Source of the DNA: Candidatus Sigynarchaeota archaeon
Lineage (GTDB): Archaea; Asgardarchaeota; Lokiarchaeia; Sigynarchaeales; Sigynarchaeaceae
Direction of reading: 5' to 3'
Length of the DNA: 36,840 nt
Assembly (NCBI GenBank): GCA_030587525.1
Contig: JAUQYW010000607.1
Span: 1 to 36,840, forward strand
Of the stretch, positions 29,792 to 36,840 are shown in pieces. The translations under genes and the position numbers were made by a program. The notes below the pieces were generated by a model. That model ran no database searches. It was not told the DNA's origin and saw only the letters and a list, made by a program, of their open reading frames with translations. How positions within the stretch are numbered: the first letter of the stretch is position 1; the number at the start of each line of letters is the position of its first letter.

Positions 29792-31000
29792 ATGACAGAA
29801 CAGTCAAACGAAGTTCAAGCAAATTTGCAGAGAGAATTCGCCGCGTTGCAGAAGCGAACCTTGCTGTGCTATCAATGCAGCAAGTGCAGCAGCGTGTGCC
29901 CGGCGTTCAGGATCGGCGAGTACAACCCTCGAAGTTTCATTTTATTGGCTGTCAACAATGGTATTGAAAAAGCATCCATGGATAAGACCATCTGGTTGTG
30001 CAAAAATTGTCATGCCTGCACCATCTGCCCCATGGCGATTGATATTCCCGGAATGGTTCTCTTGGCACGCATCGGTGCTTTAAAAAACAACAATCCTCCC
30101 CCGGCATCGAAGACTGGCCACCGGCGGATCTTCAACCTCGCGCAGAAAATCCAGGCAGCATCCCCCGTCCCACCAGTGGCCAACAAGTGGCCCTTGAACC
30201 ACCAGAAATTCACGGAGAAAGGTCCAGTTGCCTTGTACACGGGGCTCATGCCGGTCTGGGACAACTTGATGTACAATTATGACTTGAATTTCATCACCGG
30301 CTTGCGAGCCATTCTCGAAGCGTTAAATTTAATTGGCGTGGAACCAGCGATTCCCGCGGGTTTCAAGGATAGTGGCCATGACACGTATTATGGTGGTGAT
30401 GAAGACACATTCATCGCTTTGGCTCGATACAATCGGGACCTGGTTGAAAAAATCGGTATCCAAACCCTGATCGTGGTCAATCCCGAGGATTACCACGCCA
30501 TCAAGAACCTCTACCCGAAATACCTTGGGGAGTTTCCTGCGCAGGTCATCTTCTGGACAGATTTTCTCGTGGAGAAAGGGTTCGTGGAAAGGCTGCGGCT
30601 CCAGTCGTACCTCGACGTGGAATTGCAGGTTGCCTACCACGATCCGTGCAAACTGGGCCGCGTGAGCGGGATCTATGATTCCCCGCGCAAGATCTTGGAG
30701 AGCATCCCGGGTGTCAAGATCGTTAAATTCCGAAGCGAAAAAGAGATGGCGCCATGCTGCGGTGTCACCGCATTCATCGGATGTGATGATGGCTCCCTCT
30801 ACTTGCGCCACGAGCGGCTCAAGGAGGCTCGCGACCTGGGAGTTGATGTTCTCGTCACGACGTGTCCTTCGTGCGTTTCTCATTACACTTGCGCACTCGC
30901 CTCGATGCAAGCTCCGGCAGGTAAACAGCCAAAAGAATTGAAAGTATCAGATCTTGCCACGTTCCTGGGCACGAGATTATTCCATCTAGACAAGAAATAA
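29792..31000 (+). CDS. HdrC-HdrB fusion (HdrD-like) subunit with degenerate first CCG domain
   Basis: This 402-residue protein joins a ferredoxin domain to a CCG region. Cluster 1 uses Cys26, 29, 32, 36. Cluster 2 uses Cys70, 73, 76, 79, one residue shorter than usual between the third and fourth Cys. The C-terminal CCG domain carries Cys285 (D-P-C-K-L-G-R), Cys322-Cys323 (P-C-C-G) and Cys358/Cys361 (C-P-S-C), the ligands for a noncubane [4Fe-4S] site in HdrB/HdrD. The preceding CCG domain (about 145-250) has lost its cysteines: Y-T-G-L-M stands where Y-x-G-C is usual. It is the likely disulfide-reducing subunit, with one active site instead of two. The gaps are 13 bp before and 20 bp after. 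Confidence 0.85.
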   Translation: MTEQSNEVQANLQREFAALQKRTLLCYQCSKCSSVCPAFRIGEYNPRSFILLAVNNGIEKASMDKTIWLCKNCHACTICPMAIDIPGMVLLARIGALKNNNPPPASKTGHRRIFNLAQKIQAASPVPPVANKWPLNHQKFTEKGPVALYTGLMPVWDNLMYNYDLNFITGLRAILEALNLIGVEPAIPAGFKDSGHDTYYGGDEDTFIALARYNRDLVEKIGIQTLIVVNPEDYHAIKNLYPKYLGEFPAQVIFWTDFLVEKGFVERLRLQSYLDVELQVAYHDPCKLGRVSGIYDSPRKILESIPGVKIVKFRSEKEMAPCCGVTAFIGCDDGSLYLRHERLKEARDLGVDVLVTTCPSCVSHYTCALASMQAPAGKQPKELKVSDLATFLGTRLFHLDKK

Positions 31001-31020
31001 ACCCCTCCTCATGATTCGCC

Positions 31021-34000
31021 ATGAAAACGACAGCTGCAAAAAACATTGATGCATCCAAGACCAAGCAAACTCCGATCTTGCCTCTTGATGACTTGTATGG
31101 CTTATCTGACAACGTCCTCGTCGTGGGAAGTGGTGCAGCAGGAATTCAAGCGAGCTTAGATCTATCACAGCTCGGGTTTAACGTGATCCTTGTCGAGCGC
31201 AATAAGAACATCGGCGGATTGATCGCCAAGCTCGACAAGACATATGCAACCCACGATTGCACGGGTGCCAACGCGTTGTACGCGATCGAGAACTCGTGGG
31301 GCAAAGCTTGCCTGCAGATGCAACATGGTGCGTGCGGAAAGTGCCACCTCTCGACGCAGACTTACAACAACGCCAAGATCAAGATCTATCAGAATTCCAC
31401 GGTTGCAGCAATCGATTATATTGAAGATGGAAATATTCACGTGACGATTGAAAAGGATATTCTCGGTATCGACGAGGAAAGGTGTAGCAATTGTGGAGCT
31501 TGCTACGAAATTTGTCCAGTTCGCTTCGACGAGGACATCAACTGGTTTGATGCGGGCCTCGGCACGCGACGAGCGGTCAACATTCCTTTTCCAGGCGCGA
31601 TTCCCCCCGTCTACTCTATCGAGAAGGATCGCTGCATCTTCGTGCAGAACAAGATCTGTGGAAAATGCAAAGACGTCTGCCCGACGAACGCAGTGACCTT
31701 TGAATTCAAGAAGGAGACGCATGAACTCAAGGTAGGGGCTATTATCTTTGCAACTGGTGCCGATCAAGCTCACCCGTTCGATTATGACAAGTTCCTAGGC
31801 CATCATCCTGACGTTTTAAATGGTCTCCAATTTGAACGGCTCGCCAGCGAGAATGGTCCAACGAAAGGGCAGATCATCAGGCTTTCCGACCACAAACCTG
31901 CAAAACGCATCGCTTTTGTACAATGCGTCGGTTCGCGCAATTACCGTCCCGGCGGCATGAAATATTGTAGCACGGTTTGTTGCATGTACGCGATCAAGGA
32001 GGCGGATATGGCGAAGGAAAAGGACCCATCGTGCGAGACCTATATTTTCAACGTCGAGAATCGTGCCTATTTAAAAGGATTTCACGAGTATTACATCCGC
32101 GCCAAGCGGGATCACGGGGTTCAGTTTATCCAAGGTCGCGTGGCAGGGGTTCACGTGGATCCAAAAACGACACACTTGGTCGTTGATTATGAAGATATCG
32201 GCAAGGGCGAAATCAAGGCGATGGAGGTGGATCTCGTCGTTCTTGCGACCGCGCTGGTTCCAAACACGGAAGGGCTTTCAAAATTGCTCAACGTTCCCTT
32301 GAACAAGTATAAATTCTTCGACAAGGCATCCATCGAGGAAATGGAGCACAAGGGTATCTTCTTTGCCGGTTTTTGCTCGCGGCCGATGGACATCCCCTCG
32401 TCGATCATCACGGCGGATGCCGCGGTTGCAAAAACATCGCGTCGGCTCTTCCATACCTTGAAGGCCAAGCAGCAAGAAAGCAATTACACGATCGAGGAAA
32501 CAAAGATTTATGGTGAACCTCGCATTGGTGTATTGGTTTGCCAATGTGACAGTGAATCTGCAAAAATCCTGGATAATAAAGCAATCGTGGATGAAATCAA
32601 GAAACTACCGAATGTCGTTGCCGCCGAAGCGCAAGTATTCGACACGTGCAACGAGTCACGTGCGTTCTTGAACACTATGATCAAGGAGAACAAGCTGAAC
32701 CGCGTCGTGGTCGGTGCATGCTCGCCCCGGACCTACGGCATGATCTTCACGGAAGGCGTGAAAGAAGCAAATCTCGATCCCAACCTGCTTGAAATGGTCA
32801 ACATTCGCGAGCAAGCCGCCTGGGTTCATCAAAACGAACCAGAAGCCGCAACGCGCAAGGTCATCGATCTACTTGCAATGGGCGTGGCAAAGAATCGCGA
32901 ATTACGATTCCAGGACAGCAAGAAGGTGCCGATGACCAAAGCCGTGTTGATCATCGGGGCTGGCCCCGCGGGCATTTTTGCTGCCGATAACCTTGCTAAC
33001 CAGGATACCATGGTGTACCTGGTCGAGCGCGAGCAGAACGTCGGGGGGGCAACAAACAAGATATCCAAGAAATTCTTGCTCGATGACGAGCAAGTCATCC
33101 TCGATAAAATGGAGGTCATTCTCGACCGGTTCCCGAAGAATAAAAACATTGAAGTTATGACCAAAGCCCGCGTCGTCAATGTGTCGGGCTTTCTTGGGAA
33201 TTTCCGCGTGAAGATCGACCACGCCGGCAGCCAAAAAATCGTGCGGGTCGGCTGCATCATAGTCGCGACCGGGGCCACGCAAGACCCGAACTATGCCAAC
33301 GTCGTGGAGGGAAAATCTGCGAGGGTTTTCAACCAGGAACAGTTCGAGCAGCTGCTCATCAAGGGCGATCTCCAAGGCATGAAAAAGTTCGGTTTTATCC
33401 AATGCACGAACCAGAGAGCCGATGGCAATATTAAGCCCGAGTTTCAGAATTGTTCCGGCATCTGTTGCAAGATAACGCTCAAGCAAGCCATCAAGATCCA
33501 CGATCTCGTTCCCGATGCCGAAATCCATGTCATGCAACGCGGCATGCAACTATCCGGCGAGGTGTACAACGAAGATTACTACCATCAAGTGCAAGGGTTC
33601 GCATGCATCGAGCGGTACTCGGCGGAACAATACCCGAAAATCAAACCCCTGGGCGACAAGGTTCGCGTGTCGTTCCCGGAGGTGGGCTCCCGGGAAAGCC
33701 TCGATCTCGACCTCGACGCGGTTATCCTGGCCACGCCCTATCGTTCAGCCGAGGGCACGCGGGAACTGGGCGCCTTGCTGAAAGTACCTGTTATGCAGGC
33801 GGGATTTTTCCTCGAAGCGCACGTGAAATTCCGTCCCAACGATTTCGTCGTGGATGGCATGTTCTTGGCGGGGGACGCGCACTGGCCGAAGACCTTGATA
33901 GATGCCGTTGCGCACGGGCTCGCATCTGCTGCACGGGCAAACGCGTTCTTGAGTAAAGGGCACGTGGATGTGGAAGGCAATGTCTCTGAGGTTGATGAAG

Positions 34001-34278
34001 AAATCTGCATCGGATGCGCGAAATGTTATGAAATATGCCCGTTCGAGGCGATCGACATGATCACGGTTCAAAAGGAGATAGATGGGCAAGAAATCAGCGT
34101 TCTCAAAGCCAGGGTAAATGACGTGCTTTGCAAGGGATGTGGTTCTTGCGTGGGCGGCTGTCCGGCCCATGCCATCGACCAGATGAATTTGAGGAACGGG
34201 CAGATCTCTGGCATGATCAAGGCCTTGTTTCCGGTGTTCGATGTAAAGCGAGTAACGAACGGGAGGGATGAATCGTGA
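31021..34278 (+). CDS. Tandem HdrA-HdrA fusion
   Basis: The 1085-residue protein holds two HdrA units. The first (about 30-490) has an FAD fold (V-V-G-S-G-A-A-G at 34-41), a Cys80 region (H-D-C-T-G), and Cys155, 158, 161, 165 with a further C-G-K-C-K-D-V-C cluster near 213. It lacks the N-terminal thioredoxin-reductase-like piece. The second (about 500-1085) begins with L-V-C-Q-C, V-V-G-A-C-S-P-R-T and I-I-G-A-G-P-A-G, and ends in two ferredoxin motifs from residues 996 and 1038. All positions that are UGA in the upstream HdrA are Cys or absent here. Two FADs and several clusters would give a long electron path. It overlaps the MvhD start by 4 bp (GTGA). Confidence 0.88.
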   Translation: MKTTAAKNIDASKTKQTPILPLDDLYGLSDNVLVVGSGAAGIQASLDLSQLGFNVILVERNKNIGGLIAKLDKTYATHDCTGANALYAIENSWGKACLQMQHGACGKCHLSTQTYNNAKIKIYQNSTVAAIDYIEDGNIHVTIEKDILGIDEERCSNCGACYEICPVRFDEDINWFDAGLGTRRAVNIPFPGAIPPVYSIEKDRCIFVQNKICGKCKDVCPTNAVTFEFKKETHELKVGAIIFATGADQAHPFDYDKFLGHHPDVLNGLQFERLASENGPTKGQIIRLSDHKPAKRIAFVQCVGSRNYRPGGMKYCSTVCCMYAIKEADMAKEKDPSCETYIFNVENRAYLKGFHEYYIRAKRDHGVQFIQGRVAGVHVDPKTTHLVVDYEDIGKGEIKAMEVDLVVLATALVPNTEGLSKLLNVPLNKYKFFDKASIEEMEHKGIFFAGFCSRPMDIPSSIITADAAVAKTSRRLFHTLKAKQQESNYTIEETKIYGEPRIGVLVCQCDSESAKILDNKAIVDEIKKLPNVVAAEAQVFDTCNESRAFLNTMIKENKLNRVVVGACSPRTYGMIFTEGVKEANLDPNLLEMVNIREQAAWVHQNEPEAATRKVIDLLAMGVAKNRELRFQDSKKVPMTKAVLIIGAGPAGIFAADNLANQDTMVYLVEREQNVGGATNKISKKFLLDDEQVILDKMEVILDRFPKNKNIEVMTKARVVNVSGFLGNFRVKIDHAGSQKIVRVGCIIVATGATQDPNYANVVEGKSARVFNQEQFEQLLIKGDLQGMKKFGFIQCTNQRADGNIKPEFQNCSGICCKITLKQAIKIHDLVPDAEIHVMQRGMQLSGEVYNEDYYHQVQGFACIERYSAEQYPKIKPLGDKVRVSFPEVGSRESLDLDLDAVILATPYRSAEGTRELGALLKVPVMQAGFFLEAHVKFRPNDFVVDGMFLAGDAHWPKTLIDAVAHGLASAARANAFLSKGHVDVEGNVSEVDEEICIGCAKCYEICPFEAIDMITVQKEIDGQEISVLKARVNDVLCKGCGSCVGGCPAHAIDQMNLRNGQISGMIKALFPVFDVKRVTNGRDES

Positions 34279-34706
34279 GCACGAAGGTAGATGAGACATA
34301 TAAACCCAAGATCCTTGCATTCTGCTGCAATTGGTGCTCGTATGCCGGCATCGACATCGCAGGTATAACGCACATGCAATACCCGGCGTCGATACGGCTC
34401 GTGAAGGTCATGTGCATCGGCAGGATCCACCCAGATCTCGTCCTCGAAGCTTTCGCCCGGGGGGCAGACGGGGTGTTGATCGTCGGATGCCACGTCGGGG
34501 ACTGCCATTACATTCGTGGGAACCAATTTGCCGAATCCCGAATGACCGACATGGCTGAGATGCTCGAAGGTCTTGGCATCGACCGGCGCCGGCTCAAGAT
34601 AGGGTATATCTTCGCCTACGAAGGAAAACGGTTTTCGGATCTCGTTCACGAGTTTACCCGGGAAATTATTTCTGCTGGACCGAACACACTCAAGGTCTTG
34701 ACATGA
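34275..34706 (+). CDS. mvhD: MvhD-like iron-sulfur subunit
   Basis: The 143-residue protein starts at a GTG that overlaps the stop of the HdrA-HdrA gene. It has the family signature I-L-A-F-C-C-N-W-C-S-Y-A-G near residues 14-26, V-M-C-I-G-R-I-H-P near 45-53 and G-C-H-V-G-D-C-H-Y near 71-79, whose cysteines hold a [2Fe-2S] cluster. MvhD links a hydrogenase or formate dehydrogenase to HdrA in methanogens. Here no hydrogenase genes lie in the window, so it probably connects FrhB or an unlinked partner to the HdrA units. In some methanogens the counterpart VhuD contains selenocysteine; this copy uses cysteine. It ends the operon. Confidence 0.9.
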   Translation: MSTKVDETYKPKILAFCCNWCSYAGIDIAGITHMQYPASIRLVKVMCIGRIHPDLVLEAFARGADGVLIVGCHVGDCHYIRGNQFAESRMTDMAEMLEGLGIDRRRLKIGYIFAYEGKRFSDLVHEFTREIISAGPNTLKVLT

Positions 34707-34709
34707 ATG

Positions 34710-34715
34710 TTTTTT
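34710..34715 (+). terminator. Oligo-T terminator of the Hdr operon
   Basis: Six Ts begin 3 bp after the MvhD stop and are followed by an A/T-rich stretch. The gap to the convergent SIS gene (34707-34850) contains nothing else I recognise. Confidence 0.45.
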
Positions 34716-34850
34716 AAAAATTAATGCTTTCTTGTTTACTGACTAAATAAAATGATTATTCCGAGATAGGAAAAGCTCCAGTTATGAAGAAGTAACATCC
34801 CAAGATTTATGAACAATCTTATCTATTTTCTTATTCTGCAATTCACAGAT

Positions 34851-35948
34851 TCAAGTTGTCATATCCATTTTTTGCGCGATCTTCAAGATGAGGAACTGGA
34901 TGACTACGATCTCGAAAATCGGCGCAAGATACGGATTGATCGTCGTATGTTCAAACACGAATACCAGCGGATTCGCCCTGACTTTCGCTGCGATATCTCT
35001 GCTATTAGTTATGACTACAACTTTTCCTCGACCGATTTTTGAGGTGATTGCATCGACAAGAGATAATATCTCGGAGGGTTCATTTGCCAAGAATCGTGAA
35101 CCAGAGATTATAATCGCTCGAAATGACGGATCGACCATTTGTAATGGTCCGAACCGGAACATGTCGATCGTCGTCGCTTCGGCAATTATGTGCGCATACT
35201 CATTGCATGTTAACGAGGCCTGCAACGATGTCGCTTGGGAAGCGCCTCTCGATGCAAGAAATAAGAACCGAAAGTGTTCTCCGATAAAATTCACGATGTA
35301 ATCCGTGTTGAGCTGCCATTGGGATTCGTACAACTCAATCTCGAAGATGAGATTCCGAATCTCCTGGGTCACCTCGTTGTTTATCGGTGTCGTATCCAGG
35401 ATAGCTCGACAGACAAAATACAAGACGAGTATTGCATGAATGAAGGTTTTTGAAAACCGTATCACTTCATCCCCCGCCCTCAAGGGTAACACATGTTGGC
35501 AATGCTGTGCAAGATAGGAGTCTTCGGTATTCACCATGGCCCAGATGTTTTCTTTCCCGAATTCAAGCGCCACGAGCTTGGTCACGATTTCTTGCAGCGT
35601 TTTCGATTCCCCGGTCCTTGATACAATAATAACCAAGGTTCGAGGCATCTGCTTCCGTGGAAGCATAAAATTCAAGAACTCGGCGCCTTCATGCATCTCG
35701 CAAAAAATGCCCTTTGAATTCAAGTTGGAATTAAGCATGTAATACGGAACATTTAATACATAATAGAATGAGCCGACCCCAATAAAAATAATGTGGTTGA
35801 AGTTTCCCGCCTTGAAATCATTCTTGATCTTATCAAGCTTGGTCTTTCCCTCTTCGTAAGAATAATATTTCAGGCACTGCCTCATGGCCACGGGTTCACC
35901 GAGAAGATCGTTCAAGATCTCGTTGAACTCCATCTTTGGAGGGATCAT
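34851..35948 (-). CDS. SIS-domain protein (GlmS isomerase-like)
   Basis: The protein has 365 residues from the ATG at 35948 (a TTG three codons earlier and an ATG at 35933 are alternatives). It has two sugar-isomerase domains. The first shows I-I-F-I-G-V-G-S-F-Y-Y near 53 and the phosphosugar-binding S-R-T-G-E-S-K-T-L near 110. The second contains F-R-F-G-P-L-Q-M, equivalent to the E-x-x-H-G-P region, with Arg/Phe in place of the usual His. There is no glutaminase domain, so it is not a full GlmS. It resembles FrlB/AgaS-type enzymes acting on amino-sugar or fructosamine phosphates, or a sugar-phosphate sensor. It lies 34 bp downstream of the GTPase fusion on the same strand. Confidence 0.78.
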   Translation of the reverse strand: MIPPKMEFNEILNDLLGEPVAMRQCLKYYSYEEGKTKLDKIKNDFKAGNFNHIIFIGVGSFYYVLNVPYYMLNSNLNSKGIFCEMHEGAEFLNFMLPRKQMPRTLVIIVSRTGESKTLQEIVTKLVALEFGKENIWAMVNTEDSYLAQHCQHVLPLRAGDEVIRFSKTFIHAILVLYFVCRAILDTTPINNEVTQEIRNLIFEIELYESQWQLNTDYIVNFIGEHFRFLFLASRGASQATSLQASLTCNEYAHIIAEATTIDMFRFGPLQMVDPSFRAIIISGSRFLANEPSEILSLVDAITSKIGRGKVVVITNSRDIAAKVRANPLVFVFEHTTINPYLAPIFEIVVIQFLILKIAQKMDMTT

Positions 35949-35982
35949 CAGGAACAACCATCATCGTGGTAACTTTTTACAC

Positions 35983-36840
35983 TCACGAACCCAGGTCCTC
36001 CTCGAACATCCTCTTGTAGATTTCCAGCGCTAATCGCTGAAACGCTGCATCGACGTTATCGCCGGATTTTGCAGAGGTTTCGATGTAGAGGAATTTATGC
36101 TGTTTTGCAAATTCCTCTGCCTTCTCCTTTGGCACAACCCTGTTCATATCGATTTTATTTCCTACGAGGATGGTGGGGATCGGACCTGTCATGTTTTCAA
36201 GTTCCTCTATCCATTGAGGTAAATGATCGAAGCTCGATAGGTTCGTGACATCGTAAACAAGGAGAGCTCCCTGGGCATTTCGGTAGTACATAGGCCGCAT
36301 CTGAGCGTAATGGGCTTGTCCCGCGGCATCCCAGATGGACATATTCATCTTGAACTTCACCGTTCCCCGGAACAAAATGTCCGCCGGGTAGTATTCCCCA
36401 TAAATCACTTTCGAGCCAAAATCGACACCCAGGGTGCTTATCAGGTCTTTCTTGAAATACTCGTCGGTAAACCGGACTTTCAATGCAGTTTTCCCGACTG
36501 CCGAATCCCCGATTATAACTACCTTGATCTGCAAATTCCCACGAAGAAGATTACGCGCTTCGTTAACAGCCCAAGAACTCACGCGATCCCCGGTCAACAA
36601 GTCATCCTCGTATTTTTCAATCGTCTTGAAATTTACCAGGTATCCACGGCCGTACGTGTCATTCTGCATATCATTCAAGGCTTCAAGGTTTATGGATTTT
36701 ACAACACCCTCACATGGCGAATTCAAGCTCGTCATGCCTTGATCCGTGATAAACGTGATAAATTCTTGATCGATCTTCATGGTTTCCCCGGGCTGAACGT
36801 GGAAGACGACTTGAAGGGGATTCTTAAGAAAAGCGAATCC
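35983..36840 (-). CDS. GcvH-like domain fused to a Rab-like GTPase (5' end beyond window)
   Basis: The frame is open to the window edge, 20 codons past the ATG at 36780, and homology continues through that ATG, so the start is outside. The N-terminal part matches the glycine cleavage H protein: V-V-F-H-V-Q-P-G-E-T-M-K then S-P-C-E-G-V-V-K-S-I-N and D-T-Y-G-R-G-Y-L-V. The lipoyl-lysine position appears to be Gln14 (counted from 36780). A Ras-family domain follows: G-D-S-A-V-G-K-T (91-98), Thr116 in switch I, W-D-A-A-G-Q (150-155), N-K-I-D (208-211) and T-S-A-K (235-238). There is an insert of about 12 residues before W-D-A-A-G-Q. No C-terminal cysteine. The H-like domain may anchor or regulate the GTPase rather than carry lipoate. 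Confidence 0.82.
   Translation of the reverse strand, partial: GFAFLKNPLQVVFHVQPGETMKIDQEFITFITDQGMTSLNSPCEGVVKSINLEALNDMQNDTYGRGYLVNFKTIEKYEDDLLTGDRVSSWAVNEARNLLRGNLQIKVVIIGDSAVGKTALKVRFTDEYFKKDLISTLGVDFGSKVIYGEYYPADILFRGTVKFKMNMSIWDAAGQAHYAQMRPMYYRNAQGALLVYDVTNLSSFDHLPQWIEELENMTGPIPTILVGNKIDMNRVVPKEKAEEFAKQHKFLYIETSAKSGDNVDAAFQRLALEIYKRMFEEDLGS

Overview
The window reads as a piece of an Asgard archaeon genome. Five gene types point that way together: two Ras/Rab-type small GTPases (8492-9055 and the partial gene 35983-36840), a longin-like protein (2215-2625), an ESCRT-II Vps36/Vps22-like winged-helix protein (16682-17332) next to a flotillin (17390-18664), an Elf1-type elongation factor (18895-19500), and a Get3-type ATPase with a CxxC zinc motif (25076-26062). 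GC content is intermediate. Archaeal TATA-like boxes, GGTGA/GGAGG ribosome sites and oligo-T terminators recur. UGA serves both as an ordinary stop and, in one gene, as selenocysteine, a trait reported for some Asgard lineages and some methanogens. I see no tRNA, rRNA, CRISPR array or insertion sequence.

Layout. 1-1093: 5' part of an exported tandem-repeat beta-propeller-like protein (minus). 1230-5333: multi-spanning membrane proteins, the longin-like protein, a short-chain dehydrogenase and two decayed gene fragments. 5423-9055: a HEAT/TPR protein, an MFS transporter and a small GTPase. 9357-16703: sugar-related block with a Gfo/Idh/MocA oxidoreductase, an acetyltransferase, a membrane-anchored glycosidase-like protein, a HAD phosphatase, a GH51 arabinofuranosidase and a GH2 glycosidase; the last two diverge from a promoter with two abutting dyads. 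16682-19500: ESCRT-II-like protein, flotillin and Elf1. 19676-20560: broken SIR2-TPR gene. 20663-26062: two membrane proteins, a large LRR protein, a coiled-coil protein, an acetyltransferase and Get3. 26438-34706: a five-gene heterodisulfide-reductase-type operon. 34851-36840: a SIS-domain protein and a GcvH-like/Rab GTPase fusion that runs off the window.

The operon at 26438-34706 is the most striking part. Its first gene, HdrA, is continuous only if three in-frame UGA codons are read through. Each lies exactly where HdrA proteins carry a conserved cysteine, so I read it as a triple-selenocysteine protein of 681 residues. It is followed by an FrhB-like F420/flavin subunit, an HdrC-HdrB fusion with a degenerate first CCG domain, a 1085-residue tandem HdrA-HdrA fusion, and an MvhD-like subunit. 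Together they would form a soluble electron-bifurcating or confurcating complex linking F420 or ferredoxin to a disulfide-type acceptor.

Other notable points: a flotillin and an ESCRT-II-like gene side by side; a small GTPase whose N-terminus is a glycine-cleavage-H-like fold with the lipoyl lysine apparently replaced by glutamine; and three relics of gene decay (an MFS tail, a 7TM fragment and a SIR2-TPR pseudogene). SECIS elements were not identified with certainty; candidate folds are given.
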